This document shows positions 48,411 through 60,389 of a stretch of 64,000 bases of DNA, in pieces (position 1 is the stretch's first letter; each line of letters starts with the position of its first letter). Source of the DNA: Spodoptera frugiperda (Eukaryota; Arthropoda; Insecta; Lepidoptera; Noctuidae); NCBI RefSeq assembly GCF_023101765.2, contig NC_064239.1:8129315-8193314 (forward strand), read 5' to 3'. The notes beneath the pieces are model-generated. The model did not search any database and was not told the origin of the DNA. It was given only the letters and a program-made list of their open reading frames with translations. A program made the position numbers and the translations under genes.

Positions 48411-50626
48411 TGTCTCCTGTAAGCATTTAAAAAACAGTTCCTTGTCGAGCATATTCAATGAATACTCAATGGGTTTATAAAGTGATGCATATGTAAGTCA
48501 TATGAAGTCAGTGCGACGAGTAGCACTTACAAAATTTGCCGAAATATGGATTATCCACCTGCACAGTCTTTTCGTAACTACCTATTGTTTAGGGCATGAT
48601 AAGAATCACAACTAAAATTTTGTGCATTCAAAATCAATATTCAACATTAAATAAATGCATTGCAAATATCAAGACTGCATCCCGCGTTCAATGTTCGGTG
48701 CACTTGCATTATGGCGTATGGCCGCACTGATGCACCAACTTGAACTTTTTTTCGTGAGTTTTTAACTCTGTCCTTGAAATACGAGTTTAGATTACGCCGC
48801 GCATATTTTTTTGGTTTAATGCATACTTACATACATTATTCGTACTTCGGTGTATGTATGTAAATGGGAATTTTTAACCAGACAACCAGTTTGGGCCGAT
48901 ATAAAATGCAAGCCTTTCTTATACTTACGTTAATGTTTTTTACGTTGATGCACTTAGTTTTATTAGACGATTGTTATTAAGAGACCATTTTTTGTGTTGA
49001 CATTTTGAGCTGTAAGGTACCTATGTATCTATTTCTAGTAGCAAACCTACACTGAAAAACCTGTGTGATACCTGCATCCAAAGAACTTGTCCAATACAAG
49101 AGGAAACCGAACCTACCAAAGCATGCAGGAAAATAAAACCGTAACAAATATCGAACACATAAGTAACGTTACATATAATATGGATAATAATTACATAACT
49201 CGTTATTAACAGTAAACCCGTCATCTAATATATGCATTTCGTCATCAATATAAATCACATTACGCCAGGTCAGGCATCCTAACCCAATTGAGTAGATACC
49301 GTCGACGCAAAAAACTTGTATAAAGAATACAAAAACGATGCCCAGGCGCAGGGCAATGCACTTATTCGGCGGTCGTGACGTGCGCAGCGATGCAGCCGCG
49401 CACTCGTGCGCCGAATCTCAATTCTCACAAGAAAGCCAAGACCTTGCACTTCAATTGAACTACCTAAAACTAATTAAATGCAATTACATATTAAATTATC
49501 GCACATTCATTGTAATAAATAAAAACAATTATCTTCATGTCAAAAATTTCAAAAAAGCACTTACCATATGAAAAGTCGTAAAAAGACAAACTCAAGTTTA
49601 TCGTTAATATTAAAATATATGTAAATATATTTTGTTTTACATTAGGCAGCTTTTTGAAAGTTGTTATGATGAGGTTATAAGTAATCAAAAAAGAAATATA
49701 TATAAAACGTTATTTGTAGTAATATTCATATCAGTTATCTATACGTCGTGTCTCAATCAGTGCTTATCACGGATTAAGTGTTTTTTTGAATTGCTACATA
49801 AGTGTTTTTGGATATTAAATTAGTGTAAGTTCCCAGACTCGATAGTCATTAAGTTGGTACTTACTTTGTTTTTTCCTGAACAAATTATTATACTTTATTG
49901 AAAAAATTCAAAAATTTCGACATATATTACATACTGGCTGGATCGGCAAACTTTGTACTTCGTACTGCCTCAAACATTTTTTTTCTCACCTTTTAAACCT
50001 TCCCTGGATTTCCACGAATATTTCAAAACTTAAATTTGTCATATCGATTCAGCCGTTTTCGAGTTTTAGCGAGACTAACGAACGTCTAAGTCAATCCGAC
50101 TGGAGATTTTATGTGTCGTGGTCATATCAGAAAATTATAGTGTACGTTAAATAAAGATTTTTTATTTAATTCCCAATTTTCTAAAAATAAAACAAATTAA
50201 TATGATTTTATAAATCCAAGATTTGGGACAGGAAACGACTTGACCTTTAGCTACATTGTATAGAACTAAACAATTGTATGCGCAATTAAAAATAGAACAA
50301 CGCAATGCCAGTAACATTTTGCGCAAGAGTCTTTCCTCTTCAAGTACCTAATATAGCACAAACTTATAATGTCAGATGACGGCTATCGATAGAAAAAATC
50401 CTATCACAAAAGACTATTGACAAAAAGACAGACGGGGACGATCCCGGGCTGATAACGCTAGTCTATTTTCGGTTAGCTTAGTACGAAATCGCCTTGTAAC
50501 AATGTTAGAACATTACTCAAACAGGAAAACTATTCGAGGCTTGAATGAAAAGAAAATGATAATCATCTTGAAACTACATTGAAAACAACAAATTACTTAG
50601 CACTACTTCCTGTATAAAATAATGTA
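48411..50626. other. Upstream region of JHAMT-like gene 1
   Basis: A TATAAAG at 49319-49325 precedes a CpG-rich patch (49338-49425), and a consensus donor GTAAGT lies at 49825. These could be the promoter and leader exon of the downstream methyltransferase, but this is conjecture. A repeat relic with GCCGTTTTCGAGTTTTAGCG is at about 50030-50110. No coding exon recognised. Confidence 0.4.
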
Positions 50627-50640
50627 TTCCCCTTTTACAG
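50627..50640 (+). other. Possible splice acceptor before the JHAMT-like 1 start codon
   Basis: TTCCCCTTTTACAG, a good pyrimidine tract with AG at 50639-50640, ends 7 bases before the ATG. A TATAAA at 50613-50618 is the alternative, but it would leave a leader of almost no length. A non-coding upstream exon is therefore the better guess. Confidence 0.45.
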
Positions 50641-50647
50641 AATCACA

Positions 50648-52483
50648 ATGAACGATCCAGAACTGTATAACGTGGCTAATTCACTGCAAAAGAATGCAGC
50701 AGTCCAATGCCTCAATGAATATGCGAAGAAAATTAACTGGAAGAATATTGGAGATAGCGCTATTGACCTAGGCTGTGGCGATGGCAGCGTCACTGTTATC
50801 TTAAAGAAATACATGCCTAGCAACTATAAGAAACTAGTCGCCTGTGACATAAGTGAAAAAGCCGTCAAATATGCAAATGAACATCACAGTGATGAAGTCA
50901 CCATGTTCAAGGTGATGGACATCCAGGGAGACCTGCCCGAGGAAATGCATTCAGCGTTCCATCACGTGTTCTCTTTTTATGCATTGCACTGGATACGAAA
51001 TCAAGAGTAAGATTTTAGTCTACTTAAATTATATCACTATCGACTTTTTGAAGCTCCACACAAAGAAATACTTAAAACAAACCAACTTCTACCACTTCTA
51101 ATACGAATATTTAATAACATTAAAAATGATTTGTCTTAAAAAAAATTATTGTCTATTTAAATTTCAAAATATCTCATTGCCATTATAGCATTATAATCCT
51201 TATTAATTTGTAAATAAAGTATTATTTTCTTTATGTTCTAGGAAAGCGTTTAGAAATATCTACAATCTTCTAGACGAAGGCGGAGACTGCCTTCTCACCT
51301 TCCTCGGGTACGCTCCGTTGTACAGCGTGTACAGCATACTGTCACAGTGTTCTAAATGGGAGTCCTGGTTGAAAGACGTTAAAAAGTTCATATCACCATA
51401 TCACGATATGCAGGTACTGCCATTTATTTCTAACTGAATGCGTAAGAACTTTTCAAAGATCGCAAACAAAAGATAATAAACAATTTAACGCGGTAAATTA
51501 TGATGATACATGAAAATAAAGAGGGCTAAGTTAGATTCTTAACTTATCTCGATCATTCGATCCTACACTTCGTAAAAAATTGGTCAAATGATAATATAAA
51601 TGTTACTTAATGACGCAGTCTAGACGTAAGCCGACGAAAAATAACACATAATATCATTACATACGAATTGTTCGCAACAATATCATCATCAATTTAAAAG
51701 TTAAATTATTACACGTGATCACTCACGTTGGCTTATATCTCAAAATCTTATCAGTGAGTATCTAGGCGATACATTGTTGCAAACCAAAAATAGTATCTGA
51801 CTACTTCCTGATATTACGTAAACAAGTTTTCTAGAAAAATAAGCTATTAACATAAATATTTTATTATATTTTGCATTTCAGGAACCAGAAAAGAAAGTCA
51901 CGCAAATGATGCAAGAAATAGGCTTCAGAAATATCGATGTGAAATGCAAGGAAATGCGTTTTGAGTTTGACAGCGTAGAAGCTATGAAAAGTGAGTATTT
52001 GTTTTCGATAAATAGCAAAATTTTCCATAACTAGCAAAAAATTGCTGCCTTTTTTATTTATAACATCTATTATTTACAAGCTTTCATTTAACTCGCAATT
52101 TTTGTATGTAATAATATGTATAAGTAATATTTATGAGTAATAAGTATAAGTAAATATGTATGTGTGTGTAAAGTGAAATCTTCCAACCAAATTTGAAGCA
52201 GATATCTTCAACCGATTGAGCTAAAATTTAGTTTGCATGACCAATAAGGCTAAGCTGCATAAAGGCTTGCTATACACAGTTTTAATTAAAATCTATTCTA
52301 CTTTCAGACACTGTAAAAGCCATCGAGCCTTTCGACATGCCAAAAGATGTGTATGAAGAGTTTATGCAAGATTACTACTCGGTGGCCCAAGACATCGGTG
52401 TCGTAGAAATAAATAACAATAACATCGGAGACACCTCGATCAATTGTTCCTATTCTCTACTCGTCGTATGCGCAAGCAAATGA
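50648..52483 (+). CDS. JHAMT: JHAMT-like methyltransferase gene 1 (four coding exons, complete)
   Basis: Joined exons 50648-51006, 51242-51413, 51882-51990 and 52308-52483 encode 271 aa, the usual JHAMT length; all three introns (235, 468 and 317 bp) are GT-AG. The family transfers methyl from S-adenosylmethionine to the carboxyl of juvenile hormone acid or farnesoic acid in the corpora allata cytosol. Seen here: class I SAM-binding loop DLGCGDG at 40-46, acidic D67 in CDIS after strand 2, MDIQGDLP at 90-97, and the family block HVFSFYALHWI at 106-116. Downstream, ISPYHD (exon 2 end) and EPFDMPKDVYEEFM (exon 4) also fit the family. There is no signal peptide or membrane segment. The ATG chosen matches the paralogue's N-terminus (MN..LY). 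Lepidopterans carry several JHAMT paralogues, not all shown to methylate hormone acids, so the activity of this one is inferred. Confidence 0.93.
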
Positions 52484-52666
52484 TTGGCAGGCACCAATAA
52501 GAACCTTAAAATTAAGTGAAACCATAGTGAAATTATTCTGGCAATTCCGCCTAAGATCTGATTACCATAACCGCCTATTTTGTACTTTCCTCCTAGTTTT
52601 AAATACAAATAAGTAAGTACTACATTCAAAAAGAAGCTTTTTTAGCTAAACATAATTTTGATAAAT

Positions 52667-52875
52667 ACACTTGGGAGCAAAGAAATGGAGCCACTAGCGC
52701 TTTTTTTAACTTTAAAAAACACTCTATTTACACTTTTAAAAAAGGTAATTAATTAAATTGCCTTTCATACGACACACATACGTTGCCTGTTAAGACAACA
52801 ATTGTATCAGAAAATATTGATCAAGAAATGAAAAAGGAAAAACGCTAGTGACTCCGTTTCATTGCTCCCAAGTGT
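52667..52875. mobile_element. Tc1/mariner-type MITE downstream of JHAMT-like gene 1
   Basis: The 33-bp inverted ends at 52667-52699 and 52843-52875 (ACACTTGGGAGCAA...CACTAGCG) match at about 30 positions. TA lies outside CACTTGGG at both ends, consistent with a TA target. The 209-bp unit has no ORF. It begins 184 bp after the stop codon, before the first canonical AATAAA, so it may be part of the 3' UTR. Confidence 0.8.
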
Positions 52876-52904
52876 AGATAATAAGTAAAAATAAGTTATT
52901 TCGC

Positions 52905-52910
52905 AATAAA
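52905..52910 (+). terminator. Candidate poly(A) signal of JHAMT-like gene 1
   Basis: First canonical AATAAA after the stop codon, 422 nt downstream and beyond the MITE. A variant ATTAAA inside the MITE (about 52750) is an alternative. Confidence 0.45.
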
Positions 52911-54070
52911 TAGTGACGTCTTTGGTATCCAAAGAATTAGACTTTAGTATTTTGAAATACATTACAATGCAACAGTTTCAATAGTTTTCCGGGGTCGAGA
53001 GTGCATCTCTATTTCTATGCAGTCATATGATAAGAAACTACGCCGTGATCACACAACTAATACCAATCAGATCAATGTAACAGTAAAAATTCATGTTAAC
53101 AAGAATGTATCTTATAGAGCCTATACTTATAATGTAGGAAAAAACCCGAACACAAATATTTTTAACTAAAACACGTTTAGAGGATATTACTTAAGGTTTG
53201 AAGCAAATATAAAGTACCTAAGGCCTTTAGAGAGAGTGTGTGATTTTCCTTATAACAATACAATTCCTTTGAAAACCAAAAACACAAAGATATTTATAAG
53301 CCTACTAACAAACGCTGGATATTTTTCCGCTCATATTGGATTCTCTTCTAATATTTTGCAAGAAATCACAATCAATCAAATGTTACTTTTGTACATAGCA
53401 ACTAATTTTGCGACTCATTATTTTTCAAGCAAATATGAGACTAGTAGAGGCTTTATTTTAAGTGTGACAATGGTATAGTAATAATTTAAGACATAGGTAT
53501 TTATTAAAATATTTCTAAGAACATTAAGTGTGGTGATAGATCGATCATTTTATTTAACATACAAGATACTTAAGCTGTCATAAATTGGTACTTAATTCTG
53601 GAGGTTATTGACTTATATTGAATCAAATATACCAATGCAAATGGCATCCTAATGACATCAAATTAATGACTGCTTAGACAAGGCTTTGGGCGGGTGACTA
53701 ACTGACTGACATAAAACAAAAAACTGTATATGATCACTTCTAATTTATGACACTTTCTAGTGCAGTTTCTTTTCCAAAATTGGTAATGATTATGGAAAGT
53801 GTCTAGAGCAAACACTGTGACCTCGATCAGTGTATGACCTGATCAAAAACGAACTCCAAAAGTTTAAAATACTTAATTTTAATCCAATTTGCATTAATTC
53901 CCCTTCATTGCAGCGTTGAAATTATCGATATTGTCCATAATGTGCCAATAGATTTGGCTACTAGATATAAAATTCTGTCACATTTTATTTGGATTCTATT
54001 TCAAAATTTCGATTTGGCCCCTAAGATTGGTGAAAGAGAATTGAGATCTACTTATTAAGACTGATCATTT
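52911..54070. other. Intergenic AT-rich DNA
   Basis: No gene recognised. The 80-codon plus frame 53236-53478 has no motif. Confidence 0.45.
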
Positions 54071-54215
54071 AAGGTAAGCATCCACAGGACCGCATCGTAC
54101 GCATCGCACGCGTCCGTATGACGGTTAGTACGCATCGCATGTAGGCATTGCCGATGATGCGGTCCGTACGATGCGGATCAGTGAACACAGTTGTATGAGT
54201 TTCTATACATGATAA
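54071..54215 (+). repeat. CpG-rich dispersed repeat
   Basis: AAGGTAAGCATCCACAGGAC followed by repeated GCATCGTACGCATCGCACGCG words and an inverted partner GATGCGGTCCGTACGATGCG near 54156-54175. Looks like a foldback MITE of a family common in moths; boundaries approximate. Confidence 0.45.
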
Positions 54216-54723
54216 ACTATAATCCGGACGAACTAAAACGAAAAACGCGGACCTGTAAACGTGTACATTTAAAAAGCAAATCTTGTCCTGATGTCTATGT
54301 TGTTAATGATTTGCATTAAACAAGTAGTACATTTTCTACAAAAACAATTAGTCGGAGCCTTGCAAAAGGTTACAGGCTTACCTATATTATACTTGTAAAT
54401 GTTTATGAATCGCAAGTGAAATTAAATCGGTTACGTGGCATAAAGTAACATGGCGTAAAGTGTGAAATAATTACTATAGCTACTTTTATAACGAGGTCCA
54501 ACGTCTGGTCTATGTTACAGCAGCCTTTAAAGCCAACTTGTTAATTGCATATAATGATATCAAAGCCGTTTCAATTAGACTCTTGTTTATTTATATTTAG
54601 CACGTACCGTTAACTATTAGCTTAAATACTGTTATTAAGGATAAAGATATTTGCCCTGGCCTAGAAGAAACGTGAACTTCAGACAGTGAGATGTTGGAAA
54701 GTAAATCTTCAACTAACGCTACA

Positions 54724-54889
54724 CCAGTACCCTTAGTGTGAGTTTGCTTTTTACGTTTAAAGTAATCGAAACGAGAGCGCGTTCGGCGCTCTGATTGGCC
54801 GGCTCGAATAAACGAACCAATCAGAGCGCCGAACACGCTCTCGATTCGATTACTTTAAACGTAAAGCAAACTCGTACTAAGGATACTGG
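54724..54889. mobile_element. Palindromic MITE (long foldback)
   Basis: The left arm 54724-54798 (CCAGTACCCTTAGTGTGAGT ... CTGATTGG) and right arm 54817-54889 are near-perfect reverse complements, separated by 18 bp (CCGGCTCGAATAAACGAA). The stem includes TTACGTTTAAAGTAATCGAA and GAGAGCGCGTTCGGCGCTCT. Frames 54597-54836 and 54795-55079 are caused by it. Confidence 0.85.
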
Positions 54890-55629
54890 TCACTGGTACA
54901 CCCCTAGCGTTTTAAGGGTTAATAAAAAACGTCTGAAACCATGCAACAACTCATATTATTTTGTGAGATCAAAAGACCCCATTCCTTTAATTAGTATTTA
55001 TTTCTATTTTATTTATTTTGAGGGTAAGCCTCTTACTTACTTACTTAATTTTCTAATAAGAAGATTTGTATTTATTTAAATGTATTGTAAATTCGTCAGT
55101 ACATCAATATTTCCAAAATTGTATAAAATGCTTATTGTATTTACAACTTTATACTTACTTAGGTAAAATAATAAAGTTTAAAACGGATTGGCATAGCGAT
55201 GTACATATGTAATTAGTAATTTCTCCATTGAATTTAATATGAAAGGGTAAATTCAGCTGGTTCTATGATTCTATGCAACTTATTCATGGTATATGTATAA
55301 GTATATAACTATGTACTTATATTTTTTATTGTACGACTATCTTAGGACCTATGTTACATTATTAATAAGGCACTTAATAATAAGTTTTATATTGTTATTT
55401 TTTACTATTAATAAAAAATATTTTGCATTTTATGATGCTGTTTCTATTTCCACGTGTAAGAGTTAGATATCCTACTTATAATGTAAATACGAATGTTTGT
55501 GGGGCAGTATGTATTTTAGTCACCCTTTCATGATAAAACTACAGAAAGAAACAGAATGAAAGGCACAGAGCCAAATTGTAGTCTGCAACAAAACAACACA
55601 TTGGCCACTTTTTATTTCTTCTATAATAA
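54890..55629. other. Intergenic AT-rich DNA
   Basis: Nothing recognised between the two related foldback elements. Confidence 0.45.
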
Positions 55630-55721
55630 TTGGCCGGCTCGATAAACCAACCAATCAGAGCGCCGAACGCGCTCTCGTTTCGATTACTTTAAACGTAAAG
55701 CAAACTCATACTAAGGGTACA
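55630..55721 (+). mobile_element. Half copy of the 54.7 kb foldback MITE
   Basis: Contains GGCCGGCTCGATAAACCAAC, CAATCAGAGCGCCGAACGCG and TTACTTTAAACGTAAAGCAA, matching the loop and right arm of 54724-54889. The left arm is missing. Confidence 0.8.
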
Positions 55722-55730
55722 GGGGTTGAC

Positions 55731-55797
55731 ATTGAGCAGTGCAAGAGAGAAGGAGCTATACAAACTACATAGCTCCGTCCCTCTTGCACTTCTCAAT
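55731..55797. repeat. 29-bp-arm hairpin next to the half MITE
   Basis: The arm 55731-55759 (ATTGAGCAGTGCAAGAGAGA...) pairs with 55769-55797 across a 9-nt loop with about three mismatches. It could be another small foldback element or a small-RNA precursor; location beside the truncated MITE favours a repeat. Confidence 0.65.
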
Positions 55798-56509
55798 GAT
55801 CGACCATTCTGACACAATCGTAATAGCAGACTAAGGCCCCAGGTTACGCTAGCGAAGTCGCTGGCAGCAGTATCACCGAAATATATGTGTGTACGTGAAT
55901 AACATTACTCGACTGTCGAATTTTGTTCGAATATTACTCACCGAATATATTGTGGCGACACCTGACAAGTAACAGATGACAGAAGTCGCACATAGACTAT
56001 CGACGAGCAAATCAACGGATGACGTCATAAATATCCTGCATCACACATGTGAAGTTTACATGCGAATTAACATGGACAGAAAATCCCAACGAATAACAGT
56101 TGGGCAGAAAGCCCGCCAGGCATGATCACCTCACCTGGTCGGAGGATCCTCCTTTTCTTAAGTTTACTCTCTGTTCTCTAAAATATTCTTATGCGATTAC
56201 TAGATTATTGGATAGATTCATTCTTTTGGAAGATTTGTAAGTACCTAGTTAAGTATTTCGGTAAATGTTTTTGTACCGCGATTGAAGTTGTGTGCGAGCG
56301 GAAAACCCCAATTTAATTAAATTAATCTGCCAGTTAGAGTCCTATCTCATTTATTCAATCATTCAAAATCCCTGACCTACCTTAACACGACTCCTAACTA
56401 CCTACTACATATTTTTATAAATTCATCAAAAAGTAACTAAATATTAGAAATTGCTATTAGTCATATATTTAGCCATTAGGTATATAATACAAATCACTAT
56501 TAGTCATTA
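55798..56509. other. Intergenic, partly GC-richer
   Basis: 55800-56160 is less AT-rich and may be an old repeat (GCCCGCCAGGCATGATCACC and a CTCACCTGGTCGGAGGATCC word near 56130). Not identified. Confidence 0.35.
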
Positions 56510-56721
56510 TCTATACTTAATAATATTATAAAGCTGAAGAGTTTGTTTGTTTGATTGTTTGTTTGTTTGAACGCGCTAATCTCCGGAACTACTGGTCCGA
56601 TTTGAATAATTATTTTTGTTTTGAATAGTGCATTTATCGAGGAAGGCTATAAGCTATAAAACATCACGCTATGGCCAATAGGAGCCAAGCAGAGCGGGTG
56701 AAACCGCGCGGAAGTAGCTAG
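56510..56721 (+). mobile_element. Helitron-like non-autonomous element
   Basis: Starts TCTATACTTAATAATATT after an A and ends GTAGCTAG before a T. A palindromic CCGCGCGG stem lies 10 nt before the CTAG end, the classical Helitron 3' layout. The body has GTTTGTTTGATTGTTTGTTT and CCAATAGGAGCCAAGCAGAG, words I know from a repeat common in moths. No ORF. Confidence 0.65.
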
Positions 56722-59324
56722 TCAGTACTATTAGTCAACTTTACGAAAGGGATTTCCAAAAAACTGAACGTACTAATGTGCAGTCATTACGAAACTGTAA
56801 AAATTATTACGGAGAACATCTTAATATATTATGTGAATTACATAGGGGTAGGTTAAGATAATTCAGTAAAAATCACACCATTGTAAACAATTCCGGGCTC
56901 TCGTAGGTACTGTTGATGAGAACTTCAACAGTACTCATAACAAATAATGACGTCAATTTTGAATCTGGGCATTGTTCTTTATTTTGTCGGTTTTCCGCAA
57001 AATCTTTCCTTTAATAATAAAATTACAGTTTGGTATTGTTTATAACCAAATAAATTAAATACGGAAACAATGACGCAAATCTAATTTTCCACAACAGATT
57101 AGTAATATCGAATGATTACCTAACCACTTAAGTGTTAACTATTAGGTTGATGCATTTAATTAATCTCCTTTTAAAATAAAAATTTTGTGTGACAAATGAC
57201 ATGACGTGACGACAAATTAATAAAATAATCCCTTGGCCAAGAAATATCATTTGATCTAATTTAAATCCAAAAACAAGAACTTAATGACTTAACCTTTATT
57301 GTGCCGTATATCAGACAACAATAGAAAATCAATTGAGTCTTACGTGGTTCTTCCAGGTTCCAGCACACGACAGGTTAAAAAGTCGTAAAATATTTTTCTT
57401 TTGGTATTACATAAACAATTTGTATGTAAATTATGAATCCTTTAATATTGGATTACCTTCATATTAACGTCAAATGTATTTATGTACTTAATAATATACG
57501 ATAATTATTAAGATTTTTCCAAAAAATATTATTTAGGTACATGTTGTTTTAGTAATAAATGCTTATGTTTAAGAAATCGGTGTCATTATAGGATTAGGTA
57601 AAGAAAACCACAAAAAGAAACATGGATTCGAGGTCATGATGAACAGCAAAGTATCGATTAAGAATAAGTAATAAATTGGTCAATGACACTAGGTTCGATT
57701 TGTCATTCTGATTTTTATTATCAATTATATTTTAAATTATAAAAGTTAATCGATAAGGATAACGTTTTGTAGTCATTTTGATTGACATAATGTCCTCTAT
57801 ATCAATTTAATTGTTTTCAATGTTTTAGTCATAAAATTATTGGTTATATGCATCTTTCTTGAATCTGACGTTACGGAGACAATATCCACGACACTGTTCT
57901 CTGCTCCGCTGTGAATATATATAGTGAATATCCGCACTTACACACTCAAAGTGAATGAAAGTATTTAATCAAAAAAAACGTACCTACCTGACGTTACTGA
58001 TATCATTCTCATACTGTCTGCAAATAAATAATCTTTGTCTTTGATCGTTCTAAAGTCAAGAATCACATATTTTTTTTACTAATGAAACCCTTCTATTTAG
58101 ACTTTCAAGAATCTGCTTCCTGTGATTTTAACCATATCAACCCAATGCGCTTCCGGATAGACCTGCCCTCTATAATAAATGGCATAAAGGCTAGTCGAAT
58201 CAAGTGAATAGAAAATTCAATGTACAGGATTGACATAAGTTACTTACCTTAATTTTTATTTATTGCTTATTTTGCAATAAAAAAAATACTACTACTTTAG
58301 TACCTAAGTGTCATAGTTTGGTATCTATCTATTTATATATTAATTTAAAAGTTATTTTGATTTTAGCAGTTGTTAAAAAAATATAAAATTCTCTTCAGAA
58401 ACCAAAATAAGCATCTTGGTAACTAAAACAAAACTAACGAAAGGTAAGTAGCTATTGTCTAACGTACCTAACTGTTAAACGGATATTATATTATGTATAC
58501 AGGTAAATAATTTTCCAGTAAAAATCGTATGACTGATGAATTCTTGTTTGTCTAATACGGACCTATGGAAAGAAAATGTCACATTGGTACTTGGCCGTTG
58601 CTACGAATAAGTTTCAAACCCGTACCCTTTTGTATGAGAAGCCAGCGTGTTAAACCTCCAGGCCACTACTACTTTACTATCCTCTCTCGATAGAGGATTT
58701 ACTATTAAGTCTTTGACTGCCAATAGAAAACTGTTGAAGGCTTTAAAGTGTTAAGTGGCAAAATCCAACGGTAATTATGAACAATGTTAACGTTCCATGC
58801 TATTTAATTTAAGTAGGTGTACACAGTTCTATATCAAACTAAGCAAAATACCTAAAAACTGACCGCTGAATATGCTGAAAAATCATACAAAGCTGGACCA
58901 TGATAAACTGGTTTTTATATGTATAGTTTTCCTGTACAGTATATAAGTATTCATGAACACAAATCTACTTCATTAAGAATAATAATTTGCTGTTTTCTCA
59001 CAAATAAAACTGTATAATTTCCGCATTATTTCAGACTTATATGACGTTCATGTGTGAAAACCAAATAAATTGTTTACGAAAAATAAACGAGTTTTTTGAT
59101 ACTAATAAATAATATTTAGGTTTTAATACTACCTAATAAATGTTGGATTAAACAGTAGCGAATAAATGGACATGCATATTATTGCATATGGGAGGACTAG
59201 GTAAAATGTAATATACAATTCCTCAATATTTTGTAGGAACAAGACTTAAAAAACCCATTACAGCAAATACTCGGTGTACATACAAAAAAAGGACAATTTT
59301 ATTTGAATGGGTTTTCGTTCATTT
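56722..59324. other. Intergenic AT-rich DNA
   Basis: No gene or clear repeat recognised. Confidence 0.45.
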
Positions 59325-59580
59325 TTTTTATTGATGGACGTATCTCCTTATGGTAAGCAATCGTCGCCGCCCATGGACACTTGAAACACCAGAGGCATTA
59401 CAAGTGCGTTGCCAGCATTTTGGGGGTTAGGAATTTAAGGATTGTTGGGGAATCGGGGATTGGGAAGGGGGAATCGGACCTCCGGTAACCTCACTCACAC
59501 AACGAAACACAACGCAAGCGTTGTTTCACGTCAGTTTTCTGGGAGGCCGTGGTATACAGCATGGCTCTCCCACACTTAGC
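59325..59580 (-). mobile_element. SINE-B copy, well preserved
   Basis: On the minus strand: GTGTGGGAGAGCCATGCTGT, ACGTGAAACAACGCTTGCGT, CCCAATCCCCGATTCCCC, AACAATCCTTAAATTCCTAA, CTTGTAATGCCTCTGGTGTT and a T-rich tail on the plus strand (59321-59329). TTCATTT occurs at both edges (59318-59324 and 59582-59588) and may be a short target duplication. Confidence 0.78.
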
Positions 59581-59866
59581 TTTCATTTAACAACACAAAT
59601 TAGATTTCATTTAAGGGATTAATTGTGACGGTTTCTGGAACAAGGGACCGTGACGGTGGTTCAAGGTAGATGATCACATGGTAAATGTTTGTTTGTATAA
59701 TACGACAAGTACTTATTCATTTGTATAGTAATTTTATGGCTATAATCTATAAAAATAACAACCATTATTTTTTGAAGAAAAAAGGCTGCATCAAAATACA
59801 TATGTCTACTGCTGAACAAAAGTCTTCCTCTTAAGAAGGAGCTTCCTTGTCACAATCTCCACACTT

Positions 59867-60022
59867 TTTTTCATCAAATACTTTATCATCCAAAGACTTT
59901 TTCCGCCTTGGGCGAGACGAGACGGAGTGTCAGATTCTTCCTGACTAAAAACCACCCTGTTCCCACTCCTGTCCTTCGATCCGGAACCCCGGTAATCCGC
60001 TAGGCAATCGGCAGCTCCGAGT
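59867..60022 (-). mobile_element. SINE-A copy 9 with 15-bp target-site duplication
   Basis: Core CCGCCTTGGGCGAGACGAGA, CTTCCTGACTAAAAACCACC, GATCCGGAACCCCGG, CGGCAGCTCCGAG. Flanks ACAATCTCCACACTT (59852-59866) and ACAATCCCCACACTT (60023-60037) match at 14 of 15. The 75-codon minus frame 59806-60033 is this repeat read through. Confidence 0.88.
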
Positions 60023-60389
60023 ACAATCCCCACACTTGGGAAGCGGATTATGGATCATAGTTATATCATCAAAATTTTAGGAAAATATCAGGTAAATCTG
60101 ACATATCACTACACTTTTTTTAAACAGTACATGATAACAGTTCTTAATCTTAGCTAATTATAAAAGCTATATTAAGTACTGTTATTGTTACCTCTGTAGG
60201 TACACTTTAGTCGACCAATTTTCTTGTATCTTCCTAATTTTTTATGCAGGGTTGGGGAATATGAATATGTCCTTTTCGGACATAAGTAGCATATTTCATT
60301 ATACACCCTGGTAAAACAAAACCAATCGGCGGTATTTCCGAACCGATACGACCTTCAAACCTTCAAGAAAAGAGCATACTCCTTTTAAA

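Noticed and set aside
50613..50618. TATAAA as the main TATA box of JHAMT-like gene 1
   Set aside because: A start about 30 bp downstream would leave only a few bases before the ATG, and a splice-acceptor-like tract lies between.
50635..50823. 62-codon minus-strand ORF
   Set aside because: Antisense shadow of JHAMT-like gene 1 exon 1.
55731..55797. microRNA precursor
   Set aside because: The stem is long enough, but it lies against a truncated MITE and the arms look like another foldback repeat; no small-RNA evidence is available.
59806..60033. 75-codon minus-strand ORF
   Set aside because: Runs through SINE-A copy 9 and its flank; the residues are the repeat translated.
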